Shown piece after piece: positions 36,028-46,183 of a stretch of 60,659 bases of DNA. Source of the stretch: Pseudomonadota bacterium (GTDB taxonomy: Bacteria; Pseudomonadota; Alphaproteobacteria; Acetobacterales; Acetobacteraceae); assembly GCA_021798575.1 (NCBI GenBank), contig JAJZGI010000007.1, positions 1 to 60,659 of the forward strand, given 5' to 3'. Both the position numbers and the translations under genes were made by a program. The stretch's first letter is position 1. Each line of letters starts with the position of its first letter. The notes under the pieces are model-generated. The model worked only from the letters and a program-made list of their open reading frames with translations. It was not told the origin of the DNA and searched no databases.

Positions 36028-36422
36028 GATACGCAGGGTAGTCCGAGGCTGTGCATCGCCGTGGCGGCGGCGGCCTGTAGCCGGTAGGGCTTGGGCAGGA
36101 ACACCCCGAATTCGGCAACATTGCAGCCCCCTTGGTCGCTGGAGGTGAGGATGATTTTTATCTGCGGGTAGCGCGCCCGCACCCTTTGGGCCAGCTCGAC
36201 CCCGTTCATGGAGCCTGGCATCCGAATGTCCGACAGCATCAGATCCACGACACCGCCGGACTCCAGGTAGACCCAGGCTTCATCGGCGTTTATCGCCTCC
36301 ACCACCACCAGCTCCTGGTCGCGCAGGGTCTCGGCCAGCAGCGCGCGGATCAGCGCCTCGTCTTCCACCACCAGCACACACGCAGGATGTGGTGCTTGAT
36401 CAGGTGCATGGTCGGTCATCAT
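36024..36422 (-). CDS. Stand-alone response regulator receiver
   Basis: CheY-like single-domain protein of 132 residues with a complete active site: acidic pair in VLVVEDEALIRALL, phosphoacceptor in LMLSDIRMPG, switch Ser/Thr in IILTSSD and Lys in FLPKPYR. No output domain, so it probably passes phosphoryl groups or binds a partner. It is followed with a four-base overlap by a degenerate receiver and then the cbpA-cbpM chaperone genes. No kinase is encoded next to it; the patatin-linked orphan kinase lies 2.7 kb away. Confidence 0.9.
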   Translation of the reverse strand: MMTDHAPDQAPHPACVLVVEDEALIRALLAETLRDQELVVVEAINADEAWVYLESGGVVDLMLSDIRMPGSMNGVELAQRVRARYPQIKIILTSSDQGGCNVAEFGVFLPKPYRLQAAAATAMHSLGLPCVS

Positions 36423-36552
36423 CGGGGCATCTTTCCATCGGGCATCATGGGTAGCTAATCACTTCCACGTGATCCCGAGGAAAATGGGCATGATTTAATA
36501 TCTGTTAAGGCGCGCGGGACGAGGCGAGCTTATAGCGCCACAAATTAAGGCT

Positions 36553-36580
36553 TTGCAAAACGCCGCCCGTGCGGCACAAT
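36553..36580 (+). promoter_or_regulatory. Candidate promoter of the glycine cleavage operon
   Basis: TTGCAA (36553-36558), 16 bases, CACAAT (36575-36580), placing a transcription start just ahead of the riboswitch. The preceding gap, 36423-36552, shows no gene or other structure that I recognise. Confidence 0.5.
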
Positions 36581-36594
36581 GGGTGGGTCCTTAT

Positions 36595-36795
36595 CTGGAC
36601 GCAGGAGAGTGCATGGGGCCGCTTGGGCCAGCCATGCCGCCGAAGGCGCAACCGGCCCCCGGAAACGCTCAGGCAGAAGGGCTGCGTCTGCAAATGGGAC
36701 ACTCTGGAAAGCCGGTGCGGCGACGCACCGCACCGACGGGGTCAAGGGCAGGGTTCAAACCCGCCTGAATCTCTCAGGTACCCAAACAGAGGGGG
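36595..36795 (+). ncRNA. Glycine riboswitch (tandem aptamers)
   Basis: Ligand-binding leader RNA that turns on glycine catabolism. The first aptamer shows GGACGCAGGAGAGTG, then GCCGAAGGCGCAACC and GGAAACGCTCAGGCA, closing at GGGACACTCTGGAAAG. The second shows CACCGACGGGGTCAAGG, then CTGAATCTCTCAGGTACC and CAAACAGAGGGG. These are the standard conserved glycine-aptamer blocks in the right order. The second copy departs slightly (CCGACGGGG instead of CCGAAGGGG). It lies directly upstream of gcvT-gcvH-gcvP, the classical target. Confidence 0.93.
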
Positions 36796-36833
36796 GTCAG
36801 TTTGTCCGGCACTTCAGCCGGGGGCTGACTTTT
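36796..36833 (+). terminator. Expression-platform hairpin of the glycine riboswitch
   Basis: GTCAG and CCGGC pair with GCCGG and CTGAC to form a two-part stem ending in TTTT, immediately after aptamer 2 and before gcvT. This suits a transcription-terminating off state that glycine binding prevents. Confidence 0.65.
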
Positions 36834-36849
36834 AGAGCTTGGGGGTATT

Positions 36850-37902
36850 TTGCTGAAAACACCGTTGGATGGAATGCACCGTGCGCTCGGCGCGCGCATG
36901 GTCGAGTTCGCGGGCTATGAGATGCCGCTGCAATATGCTGGCATCATCGCCGAGCACCTGGCCTGCCGCAGCGGCGCCGCGTTGTTCGATGTCTCCCACA
37001 TGGGCCAGGCGGTGGTTCGCGACGCGGCCAGCCTCGAGCCGCTGGTCACGGGCGATATCACCGGCCTGCCAGCAGGCCGCCAGCGCTACACTCTTCTCAC
37101 CAACGCGGCGGGCGGTATCATTGATGACCTGATGGTCGCGAATCTGGATGGGGGCTGCCAGCTTGTGCTCAACGCCGGGCGCAAGGTGGTGGATGTCGCG
37201 CATATGCGGGCCCACGGCGTGACGGTGGAGACGTTGTTTGAGCGCGCATTGCTCGCCCTGCAAGGGCCCAGGGCCGCGCAGATGCTGCCCGAGGCGGCGG
37301 CGCTGAAGTTCATGGACGCGGCTGAACTCAGCGTGGCGGGGACAGCCTGCGTGGTCACGCGCTCGGGCTACACCGGCGAGGACGGCTTCGAGATCGGCTG
37401 CGCGGCTGACGCCGCCGAGGCGCTGGCCCGCCTGTTGCTGGCGCGCGGCGCCACACCCGCCGGGCTGGGTGCGCGCGATTCCCTGCGGCTGGAGGCTGGC
37501 CTGTGCCTGTATGGCAACGATATCGATGAGAACACGAGTGTGCTCGCGGCCAATCTCGGCTGGGCGATCGCCAGGCGCCGGGCTGAGGTCGGGGATTTTC
37601 TAGGCGCGGCGGCGCTGCGCGAGGTGCGGCAGCATGGCCCGGTGGAACGCCTGGTCGGCATCCGGCTCAGCGGCCGTGCCCCGGCCCGTGCCGGGGCTGA
37701 GATCCACGTGCCCGGTGGTGAGCGGGTCGGCCGCGTCACCTCCGGCTGTTTCGCCCCCAGCCTGAATGCGCCGATCGCGCTGGGCTACATCCGCGCGGAC
37801 TGCGCGGCCCCCGGCACTTTGGTGGCGCTCATCGTGCGGGACAAGCCACTGGATGGCGTCATCTCGCCGCTGCCCTTCATTCCCCATCACTACGCTCGTT
37901 GA
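36850..37902 (+). CDS. gcvT: Glycine cleavage system T protein (aminomethyltransferase)
   Basis: Transfers the methylene group from the H-protein-bound intermediate to tetrahydrofolate, releasing ammonia. The 350-residue protein has TPLDGMHRALGARMVEFAGYEMPLQY, ALFDVSHMGQ, the folate-binding SGYTGEDGFEI and the catalytic-domain segment ARDSLRLEAGLCLYGND. Translation starts at TTG 36850 (next codon CTG), with a GGGGG tract about five bases upstream. It is the first gene after the glycine riboswitch, and gcvH follows within 12 bases. Confidence 0.95.
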   Translation: MLKTPLDGMHRALGARMVEFAGYEMPLQYAGIIAEHLACRSGAALFDVSHMGQAVVRDAASLEPLVTGDITGLPAGRQRYTLLTNAAGGIIDDLMVANLDGGCQLVLNAGRKVVDVAHMRAHGVTVETLFERALLALQGPRAAQMLPEAAALKFMDAAELSVAGTACVVTRSGYTGEDGFEIGCAADAAEALARLLLARGATPAGLGARDSLRLEAGLCLYGNDIDENTSVLAANLGWAIARRRAEVGDFLGAAALREVRQHGPVERLVGIRLSGRAPARAGAEIHVPGGERVGRVTSGCFAPSLNAPIALGYIRADCAAPGTLVALIVRDKPLDGVISPLPFIPHHYAR

Positions 37903-37913
37903 AAGGTTTTCAC

Positions 37914-38291
37914 ATGCCGCAGATTTATTTCACCGCCGACCATGAATGGGTGGAGATCGGGGAGGACGGGCTGGCCACGGTCGGCATCACCGACCATGCC
38001 CAGAACGCGCTGGGCGATATCGTGTTCGTTGAACTGCCCGAGCCGGGACGCTCGGTCGCCAAGGGTGAGGCCTGCGCGGTGGTGGAGAGCGTGAAGGCGG
38101 CGTCCGACCTGTACGCGCCGCTCACCGGCACGATCACCGAGCAGAATTCGGCCCTCACCGAGGACCCAGGGCAGATCAACCAGTCCGCTGCTACCGCCTG
38201 GTTCTTCCGGATGCGGCTGGCCGACGCCGGCGCCTTCGCCGAGCTGATGGACCAAGCCGCCTATGACGCGCTGCTGGCGAGCCTGGCATGA
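37914..38291 (+). CDS. gcvH: Glycine cleavage system H protein
   Basis: Lipoyl carrier that shuttles the aminomethyl group between GcvP, GcvT and the dehydrogenase. The 125-residue protein has [14 protein letters not shown] at the start and the lipoylated Lys in [14 protein letters not shown] near residue 60. ATG 37914 has GAAAGG seven bases upstream; a TTG at 37899 would overlap gcvT and adds non-family residues. The stop overlaps gcvP (ATGA). Confidence 0.96.
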   Translation: MPQIYFTADHEWVEIGEDGLATVGITDHAQNALGDIVFVELPEPGRSVAKGEACAVVESVKAASDLYAPLTGTITEQNSALTEDPGQINQSAATAWFFRMRLADAGAFAELMDQAAYDALLASLA

Positions 38292-41158
38292 GCGCGCGGG
38301 AGCAACTGGCCGAACTCGCGGCCGATGACGCCTTCATCGCGCGCCATATCGGCCCGGATAGCGCGCAGGTCAGCGCGATGCTGGCGCAGGTCGGCGCGCC
38401 CGACCTGGAGGCGCTGATGGCGCAGACCGTGCCGCCTTCCATCCGCAGCCACTCCGCCCTGGCGCTGCCGCCCGCGATGGACGAGGCCGCCGTGCTGGCC
38501 GACCTGCGCGCGTTGGCGGCACAGAATATCGTCAAAAAATCGCTGCTCGGCCAGGGCTACCATGGCACACTCACCCCGCCTGTCATCCAGCGCAATGTGC
38601 TGGAGAATCCGGGCTGGTACACCGCCTACACGCCGTATCAGGCCGAGATCTCGCAAGGCCGGCTGGAGGCGATTCTGAATTTTCAGACCATGGTGTGCGA
38701 CCTCACCGGGATGCAGGTGGCCAATGCCTCCCTGCTCGATGAAGCCACCGCGGCGGCGGAGGGTGTCGCGCTGGCCCATGCGCTGGCCCGCGGGAAATCC
38801 GGCGTGATCGCGCTGGCGGCGGATGTCCACCCGCAGACCCGCGCCGTCATCGCCACCCGCGCCTGGCCGATGGGCTGGAAGCTCGTGGACTTCGCACCCG
38901 GCGATGCCGATGCCATCACGGCGGCGGGTGCCTTCGCCGTGGTGCTCAATTATCCCGGCAGCACCGGCGGGGTGCGCGACCTCAGCGCCGAGATCGCGGC
39001 GGCGCACGGCGCGGGCGGGCTGGCGGTGGTCTGCGCCGATCTGCTCGCTCTGGCGCTGCTCAGGCCACCGGGGGAAATGGGCGCGGATGTGGTGGTGGGC
39101 TCAGCCCAGCGCTTTGGTGTGCCGATGGGTTTTGGCGGCCCGCACGCCGGTTTTTTCGCCACGGCGGACCGGTTCAAGCGGCAGATGCCGGGGCGGCTCG
39201 TCGGCGTCTCGGTGGATGCCACCGGTCGGCCCGCCATGCGCCTCGCTTTGCAGACGCGCGAGCAGCATATCCGGCGCGAGAAGGCGACCTCCAACATCTG
39301 CACCGCCCAGGTGCTGCTGGCGGTCATGGCCGGGTTGTACGCGGTGTGGCATGGGCCGGACGGGCTGCGGCGCATCGCCACGCGCGTGTATCTGCAAGCC
39401 AGAATGCTGGCCGATGCCGTGTGCCGCGCCGGCCTCACCCTGCGCCATGCGGTGTTTTTTGACACGCTCACGGTGGAAGCGGGCGACAGGGCGGAGGCGC
39501 TGATGCAGGCTGCACTTGCAGCCGGGTTCAACCTGCGCCGGGTGGACGAGACCGGCGTCGGCATCGCGCTGGACGAGACGATTACAGCCGAATCACTCGA
39601 AGCCTTGGCGGGCGTTTTTGACGCCACGCTCGATGACGCCACTCCCGCCGTGCCGGCTGATCTGCAACGCCAGAGCGGTTTCTGCACGGCGGCGGTGTTC
39701 TCGGCCTATCATTCCGAGCACGCGATGCTACGCTACCTCAAAAAACTCGAGGACAAGGATATCGCGCTCAACCGTTCGATGATCCCGCTTGGCTCTTGCA
39801 CCATGAAGCTCAATGCCAGCGCCGAGATGGCCGCCATCACCTGGCCTGAATTCAGCGATATTCACCCCTTCGCGCCGCCGGAGCAGAGCCTGGGCTATGC
39901 CGCGCTGATCACCCGGCTGTGTGATTATCTCAAGACCGTGACCGGCTTCGCCGGTGTCTCCCTGCAACCCAACTCCGGCGCGCAGGGTGAGTTCGCCGGC
40001 CTGCTCGCGATCCGCGCCTGGCAGGAGGCGCGCGGCCAGGGCGCACGGGATATCTGCCTCATCCCGGCCTCCGCGCATGGCACCAACCCTGCCTCCGCCA
40101 CCATGGCGGGCTACCAGGTGGTGGTGGTGGCGTGCGACCGTGACGGCAATGTGGACGTGGCGGATCTGACCGCCAAAATCGCCCTGCACGGCCCACGGCT
40201 GGCCGCGCTGATGATCACCTATCCCAGCACGCACGGCGTGTATGAGCCGGGCATCCGGGGCATCTGCCAGGCGGTGCACGCCGCCGGTGGCCAGGTCTAT
40301 ATGGACGGCGCCAACATGAACGCGCAGGTCGGCCTGACCTCCCCCGCCGCGATCGGCGCGGATGTGTGCCACCTCAACCTGCATAAAACCTTCTGCATCC
40401 CGCATGGCGGCGGCGGCCCGGGTGTCGGGCCCATCGGTGTCGCCTCGCACCTGCTGGCCCACCTGCCCAACCACCCGCTGCGCGCCGATGCCGGGCCAGC
40501 CGGCGGCTACGGCCCGGTCTCAGCCGCGCCCTTCGGCTCGGCGCTCATCCTGCCCATTCCCTATGCCTATATCCGCATGATGGGGCCAGACGGCATCACG
40601 CAGGCCACCCGAATCGCGATTCTCAACGCCAATTACATCGCCGCGCGGCTGGCCCCGCACTACCCGATCCTCTATCGCGGCGCGCAGGGCCGGGTCGCGC
40701 ATGAATGTATCATCGACTGCCGGGGCTTCGCCGCGTCCAGCGGCGTGCAGGTGGAGGATATCGCCAAACGGCTGATCGATTATGGCTTCCACGCGCCCAC
40801 CATGTCCTGGCCGGTGGCGGGCACGCTAATGATCGAGCCGACCGAGAGCGAGGACAAGGCCGAGATCGACCGTTTCTGCGACGCCATGATCAGCATTGCC
40901 GGGGAAATCTCGAATATCGCCACCGGGACCTGGAGCCAGGCCGACAACCCGCTGAAAAACGCGCCGCACACCGCGGCTGAGGTGATGGCCTCCAACTGGA
41001 CCCACCCGTACCCGCGCGAGGTCGCGGCCCACCCGCTGCCCTTTGTGGTGGCGCAGAAATACTGGCCGCCGGTGAAGCGGGTGGATAATGTCTATGGCGA
41101 CCGCAACCTCGTATGTTCCTGCGCGCCGCTGGAGGCCTATGCGCAGGCGGCCGAATGA
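38288..41158 (+). CDS. gcvP: Glycine dehydrogenase (decarboxylating), P protein
   Basis: PLP enzyme that decarboxylates glycine and loads the aminomethyl group on GcvH. This is the fused, about 950-residue form: N-terminal half with FIARHIGP and [12 protein letters not shown]-like segment, C-terminal half with the PLP Lys in [18 protein letters not shown], near residue 700, and the closing [12 protein letters not shown]. Coupled to gcvH by a four-base overlap. Expression should follow glycine through the upstream riboswitch. Confidence 0.96.
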   Translation: MSAREQLAELAADDAFIARHIGPDSAQVSAMLAQVGAPDLEALMAQTVPPSIRSHSALALPPAMDEAAVLADLRALAAQNIVKKSLLGQGYHGTLTPPVIQRNVLENPGWYTAYTPYQAEISQGRLEAILNFQTMVCDLTGMQVANASLLDEATAAAEGVALAHALARGKSGVIALAADVHPQTRAVIATRAWPMGWKLVDFAPGDADAITAAGAFAVVLNYPGSTGGVRDLSAEIAAAHGAGGLAVVCADLLALALLRPPGEMGADVVVGSAQRFGVPMGFGGPHAGFFATADRFKRQMPGRLVGVSVDATGRPAMRLALQTREQHIRREKATSNICTAQVLLAVMAGLYAVWHGPDGLRRIATRVYLQARMLADAVCRAGLTLRHAVFFDTLTVEAGDRAEALMQAALAAGFNLRRVDETGVGIALDETITAESLEALAGVFDATLDDATPAVPADLQRQSGFCTAAVFSAYHSEHAMLRYLKKLEDKDIALNRSMIPLGSCTMKLNASAEMAAITWPEFSDIHPFAPPEQSLGYAALITRLCDYLKTVTGFAGVSLQPNSGAQGEFAGLLAIRAWQEARGQGARDICLIPASAHGTNPASATMAGYQVVVVACDRDGNVDVADLTAKIALHGPRLAALMITYPSTHGVYEPGIRGICQAVHAAGGQVYMDGANMNAQVGLTSPAAIGADVCHLNLHKTFCIPHGGGGPGVGPIGVASHLLAHLPNHPLRADAGPAGGYGPVSAAPFGSALILPIPYAYIRMMGPDGITQATRIAILNANYIAARLAPHYPILYRGAQGRVAHECIIDCRGFAASSGVQVEDIAKRLIDYGFHAPTMSWPVAGTLMIEPTESEDKAEIDRFCDAMISIAGEISNIATGTWSQADNPLKNAPHTAAEVMASNWTHPYPREVAAHPLPFVVAQKYWPPVKRVDNVYGDRNLVCSCAPLEAYAQAAE

Positions 41159-41167
41159 AGGCCTTCT

Positions 41168-42973
<1,806 letters not shown>

Positions 42974-43019
42974 GGGCCTGACATACGCAGAAACCGGCGT
43001 CATGTCATGCGTGTGTGGC

Positions 43020-43274
43020 CTAATGCACCAGGTTCGGCAGCATGTCGTTCTGGATGATCGCCGCGGCGGCGAGCGGCGCGTTCGAGGCGATGGCCATCGG
43101 CGTGCCATCCGCCGCGTGGATGGCAAAGGCCGGGCCATTTTCGGTCATCACCGGCTTGACGAAGGCGATCTCCTCCATGCCCAGACTCGCGAGCTGGTCC
43201 GGGGAGATATGGTGGATATCCAGCACCGTCCCAGGGACGAGATTCGTGGTACCGTCATGTGTCTTGATATTCAT
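43020..43274 (-). CDS. DUF1150 family protein
   Basis: Small conserved protein of unknown function, 84 residues, with the DUF1150 pattern [31 protein letters not shown]. In alphaproteobacteria this family is typically encoded beside a small heat-shock protein, as here, so it may take part in the heat or proteotoxic response. It lies 80 bp downstream of the Hsp20 gene and upstream of lepA on the same strand. Confidence 0.85.
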   Translation of the reverse strand: MNIKTHDGTTNLVPGTVLDIHHISPDQLASLGMEEIAFVKPVMTENGPAFAIHAADGTPMAIASNAPLAAAAIIQNDMLPNLVH

Positions 43275-43354
43275 CTGAATTCCTTTGCGGCGGTCGGTCC
43301 CGCCGCGTGATCTAGCTTGTTTAACAGTCGTCGGCGGGACGCAGGCCGGGCGGC

Positions 43355-43828
43355 TCAGTCTGCGCGATTGCCCGATTCTCCATCGACCACGCGAGTCGGC
43401 GCTACTGTTGTTTTGCCCTGACCCCGTGAAATGGGGATATTTTTGACCACCGGCTGCGGCACCGGGCGAACCAGATCGACATGCAACAGCCCGTTATCCA
43501 GCCATGCGCCCTTCACCTCGATTCCCTCCGCGATCACGAAAGCCCTCTGGAACTGGCGCGCCGCAATACCCCTGTGCAGAAAAACACGCCCGTTGCCATC
43601 GTCAGTCTGGCGGCCACGGATTACCAACTGGTTATCTTCCAGGGTAATCTGGAGGTCATCCATCGTGAATCCGGCCACGGCGAGGGTAATACGCAGCGAT
43701 ATCGGGCTGAGCTGCTCGATATTATACGGCGGATAGCCCTCAGAGGTGTTCTTCGAGGCGCGCTCGATCATCTGTTCGAGATGGTCGAACCCCAAAAACA
43801 AAGGCGACGTAAATACACGGGCGGTCAT
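43355..43828 (-). CDS. Small heat-shock protein, Hsp20 family
   Basis: ATP-independent chaperone holding unfolded proteins. The alpha-crystallin domain spans about residues 38-130: YPPYNIEQLSPISLRITLAV, LEDNQLVIRGRQ, then FQRAFVIAEGIEVKGAWLDNGLLHVDL. The C-terminal IxI-like anchor is present as KNIPIS. I use ATG 43828 (MTARVFTSPLFLGFDHLE), typical of the alphaproteobacterial class and preceded by GGGGGAG at good spacing; an ATG at 43885 would add 19 residues. DUF1150 follows downstream. Confidence 0.92.
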   Translation of the reverse strand: MTARVFTSPLFLGFDHLEQMIERASKNTSEGYPPYNIEQLSPISLRITLAVAGFTMDDLQITLEDNQLVIRGRQTDDGNGRVFLHRGIAARQFQRAFVIAEGIEVKGAWLDNGLLHVDLVRPVPQPVVKNIPISRGQGKTTVAPTRVVDGESGNRAD

Positions 43829-43978
43829 CAGGCGGGCTCCCCCAGGTTTGAGCGAAGCAGAAAATGGACCCATCAAGGCATCCACGGCCTATGTTGTCAC
43901 GATTCGCGGCCGTTGCAAGCCCCCGCGCGAGGCACGGCGCATTTGCGGGCATGGCAAAGCGGCATTAAAGCCGGAACC

Positions 43979-44518
43979 ATGTCTGATACGCAAACCTCGA
44001 CTCTGCTGACCATCCGGATCGTCCCCGACCCGGTACTGCGCAAAACCGCACGGGCGGTGACACCCGCGGATGCCGCCCAGGTGCGGGCGTTGATCCCGCA
44101 GATGTTCGCCACCATGTACGCGGCACCCGGCATCGGTCTGGCGGCGCCGCAGGTGGGGGTGCTGCTTCGCCTGGTCGTGATCGATATCGCGCCGGAGAAA
44201 ACCCCCGCACCGCTGGTTCTCATCAACCCGGAGGTCGTCGCGGCGAGCCCGGAGAGCGCGACGCGCGAGGAGGGTTGCCTCTCCCTGCCAGAGCAATATG
44301 CGCAGGTCGTCCGCCCGGCCTGGGTGCGAGTGAAGTACGAGGACGAGCGAGGCGCCCGCCGGGAGATCGAGGGCGACGGGCTGCTGGCCGCCTGCCTCCA
44401 GCACGAGATCGACCATCTGAACGGCGTTCTATTCGTGGACCATCTCTCGGCGCTCAAGCGTAACATGTTGCTGCGCAAGCTCGCCAAGGAGCAGAAGGAA
44501 AAGACCAGCCGCAAATGA
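43979..44518 (+). CDS. def: Peptide deformylase
   Basis: Metalloenzyme that removes the formyl group from nascent proteins. All three motifs are intact: GIGLAAPQVG, EEGCLSLPEQ and QHEIDHLNGVLF. The 179-residue form starts at ATG 43979; the frame remains open upstream into the Hsp20 gene without homology. It is followed by fmt and truA in the common def-fmt-truA order. Confidence 0.96.
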   Translation: MSDTQTSTLLTIRIVPDPVLRKTARAVTPADAAQVRALIPQMFATMYAAPGIGLAAPQVGVLLRLVVIDIAPEKTPAPLVLINPEVVAASPESATREEGCLSLPEQYAQVVRPAWVRVKYEDERGARREIEGDGLLAACLQHEIDHLNGVLFVDHLSALKRNMLLRKLAKEQKEKTSRK

Positions 44519-44537
44519 GGCTCGCTTGAGGCTCGCT
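44516..44537 (+). repeat. 11-bp tandem duplication at the def/fmt junction
   Basis: TGAGGCTCGCT occurs twice in direct succession (44516-44526, 44527-44537), exactly at the def stop and the fmt start. Removing one copy restores an ATGA overlap with ATG as the fmt start and the same peptide MRLAF. Confidence 0.85.
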
Positions 44538-45428
44538 TTCATGGGCTCGCCCTCATTCTCGGTGCCCGCGCTGCGGGCGCTGGCCGCCGCGCACGAGGTG
44601 GCGGTGGTGTATGCCCAGCCGCCCAAACCCGCCGGACGCGGCCAGCGCGAGACCCTGTGCGCGGTGCACCAGGCCGGGCTGGACATGGGCCTTGCCGTCC
44701 GCACCCCAAAACGGCTGAAAAACAATGCGGCGGAGGTGGCTCACCTGCGCGGGCTGGGGTTGGATGCCGCCGTGGTGGCGGCCTACGGGCTCATATTGCC
44801 GCCCGATATTCTCAGTGCGCCCAGGCTGGGCTGCCTGAACATCCATGCCAGCCTGCTGCCACGCTGGCGCGGCGCCGCGCCGATCCAGGCCGCGATCCTG
44901 GCGGGGGATGCGCAGACCGGGATCACCATCATGCAGATGGACGCAGGGCTGGACACGGGCGGGATGCTGCTCGCCCGGCCAACCCCGATCGGCCCGCGCG
45001 ACACCGCCGCCGATCTGCACGACCGCCTGAGCGAAATGGGCGCTGGGCTGATCCTGCGCGCGCTGCAAAACCCGCCCCAGCCGGTGCCGCAGGAGGAATC
45101 GCTGGCAACCTACGCGCCGAAACTCAGCCGCGAGGACGCGAGGCTGGATTTCACCCAGCCGGCGGCGACGCTGGAGCGGCGGATCCGCGCCCATACGCCC
45201 TGGCCGGGCTCGCTGGCGATGCTGGGGGACGCCGTGGTGAAGCTCATCTCGGCCGAATGCGCGGCGGGGCAGGGCATTCCAGGCGAGATTCTGGATGACC
45301 GGCTCACCATCGCCTGTGGGGAGGGTGCGCTGCGGCCCATTATGGTGCAGCGCGCGGGCAAAGCCGCGATGAGCACGGAGGCGTTCCTGCGCGGGTTTCC
45401 ACTGCCGCCTGGAGCGCGCTTTTATTGA
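44526..45428 (+). CDS. fmt: Methionyl-tRNA formyltransferase
   Basis: Formylates initiator Met-tRNA. The 300-residue protein has MRLAFMGSPSFSVPALRAL, the catalytic and formyl-folate site LNIHASLLPRWRGAAPIQ and DAGLDTGGMLL. The present start is TTG 44526, created or exposed by an 11-bp tandem duplication; the old-position ATG at 44515 now reads only four sense codons before a stop. A later ATG at 44541 would remove the first beta strand. The stop overlaps truA (TTGA). Confidence 0.95.
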   Translation: MRLAFMGSPSFSVPALRALAAAHEVAVVYAQPPKPAGRGQRETLCAVHQAGLDMGLAVRTPKRLKNNAAEVAHLRGLGLDAAVVAAYGLILPPDILSAPRLGCLNIHASLLPRWRGAAPIQAAILAGDAQTGITIMQMDAGLDTGGMLLARPTPIGPRDTAADLHDRLSEMGAGLILRALQNPPQPVPQEESLATYAPKLSREDARLDFTQPAATLERRIRAHTPWPGSLAMLGDAVVKLISAECAAGQGIPGEILDDRLTIACGEGALRPIMVQRAGKAAMSTEAFLRGFPLPPGARFY

Positions 45429-46183
45429 CCCTCTGGGCGCTGGAGGTGGAGTATGACGGCACGCCCTTCATGGGCTGGCAACGCCAGAAGCACGGGCTCA
45501 CGGTGCAGGAGGTGATGGAGCAAGCCGCCGCCAAAATCTGCGCCGGGGTGGCGCCGCTCGCCGTCGCCGCCGGGCGGACGGATGCCGGGGTGCACGCGCT
45601 GGCGCAAATCGTGCAGATGGAGCTGCCGGAACTCAGCGCCCAGCGGCTGCGCGAGGCGCTGAACCACCATATGCGGCCGCACCCGGTCGTGGTGCTGCGC
45701 GCCGCCGCCGCGCCGCCCGGCTGGAACGCGCGGTTTTCGGCGATCTCGCGTAGCTATCGTTATGTCATCTCCAACCGCGCGGCGGCGCCCGCCATCGCGG
45801 CCAACCGCGTGTGGCACGTGCGCCAGCGGCTGGATGCCGAGGCGATGCAGCGGGCCGCACAGTCCCTGCTCGGACATCACGACTTTTCTTCGTTCCGCGC
45901 CTCGGCCTGCCAGGCGAAGTCGCCGCTGCGCACGCTGGACCTGCTCAGCGTCACGCGCGCGGGCGAGGATATTCTGGTGTGCGCACAGGCGCGCTCCTTC
46001 CTGCATCATCAGGTGCGCAACATGGTCGGCGCGCTCAAGATGGTCGGAGCGGGGGTATGGCCGGAATCGCAGATCGCCGTGGCGCTGGCCGCGCGCCAGC
46101 GCGCCGCCGCTGGGCCGACCGCGCCGGCCCAGGGGCTCTACCTCACCGGCGTGGGCTACGCCGAGCCGCTGGCGCTGAGCTAG
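45425..46183 (+). CDS. truA: tRNA pseudouridine(38-40) synthase
   Basis: Converts uridines 38-40 in the tRNA anticodon arm to pseudouridine. The catalytic Asp lies in AGRTDAGVHALAQ near residue 52; other family blocks are LEVEYDGTPFMGWQ, RSYRYVI, and FLHHQVRNMVG. 252 residues. The start TTG overlaps the fmt stop by four bases (TTGA). The TAG stop lies in a CTAG palindrome that is also the stop of the convergent kinase gene. Confidence 0.95.
   Translation: MTLWALEVEYDGTPFMGWQRQKHGLTVQEVMEQAAAKICAGVAPLAVAAGRTDAGVHALAQIVQMELPELSAQRLREALNHHMRPHPVVVLRAAAAPPGWNARFSAISRSYRYVISNRAAAPAIAANRVWHVRQRLDAEAMQRAAQSLLGHHDFSSFRASACQAKSPLRTLDLLSVTRAGEDILVCAQARSFLHHQVRNMVGALKMVGAGVWPESQIAVALAARQRAAAGPTAPAQGLYLTGVGYAEPLALS

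Noticed and set aside
42974-43138. N-terminal extension of lepA
   Set aside because: It would overlap the DUF1150 gene and adds an Arg/Ser/Pro-rich segment absent from LepA.
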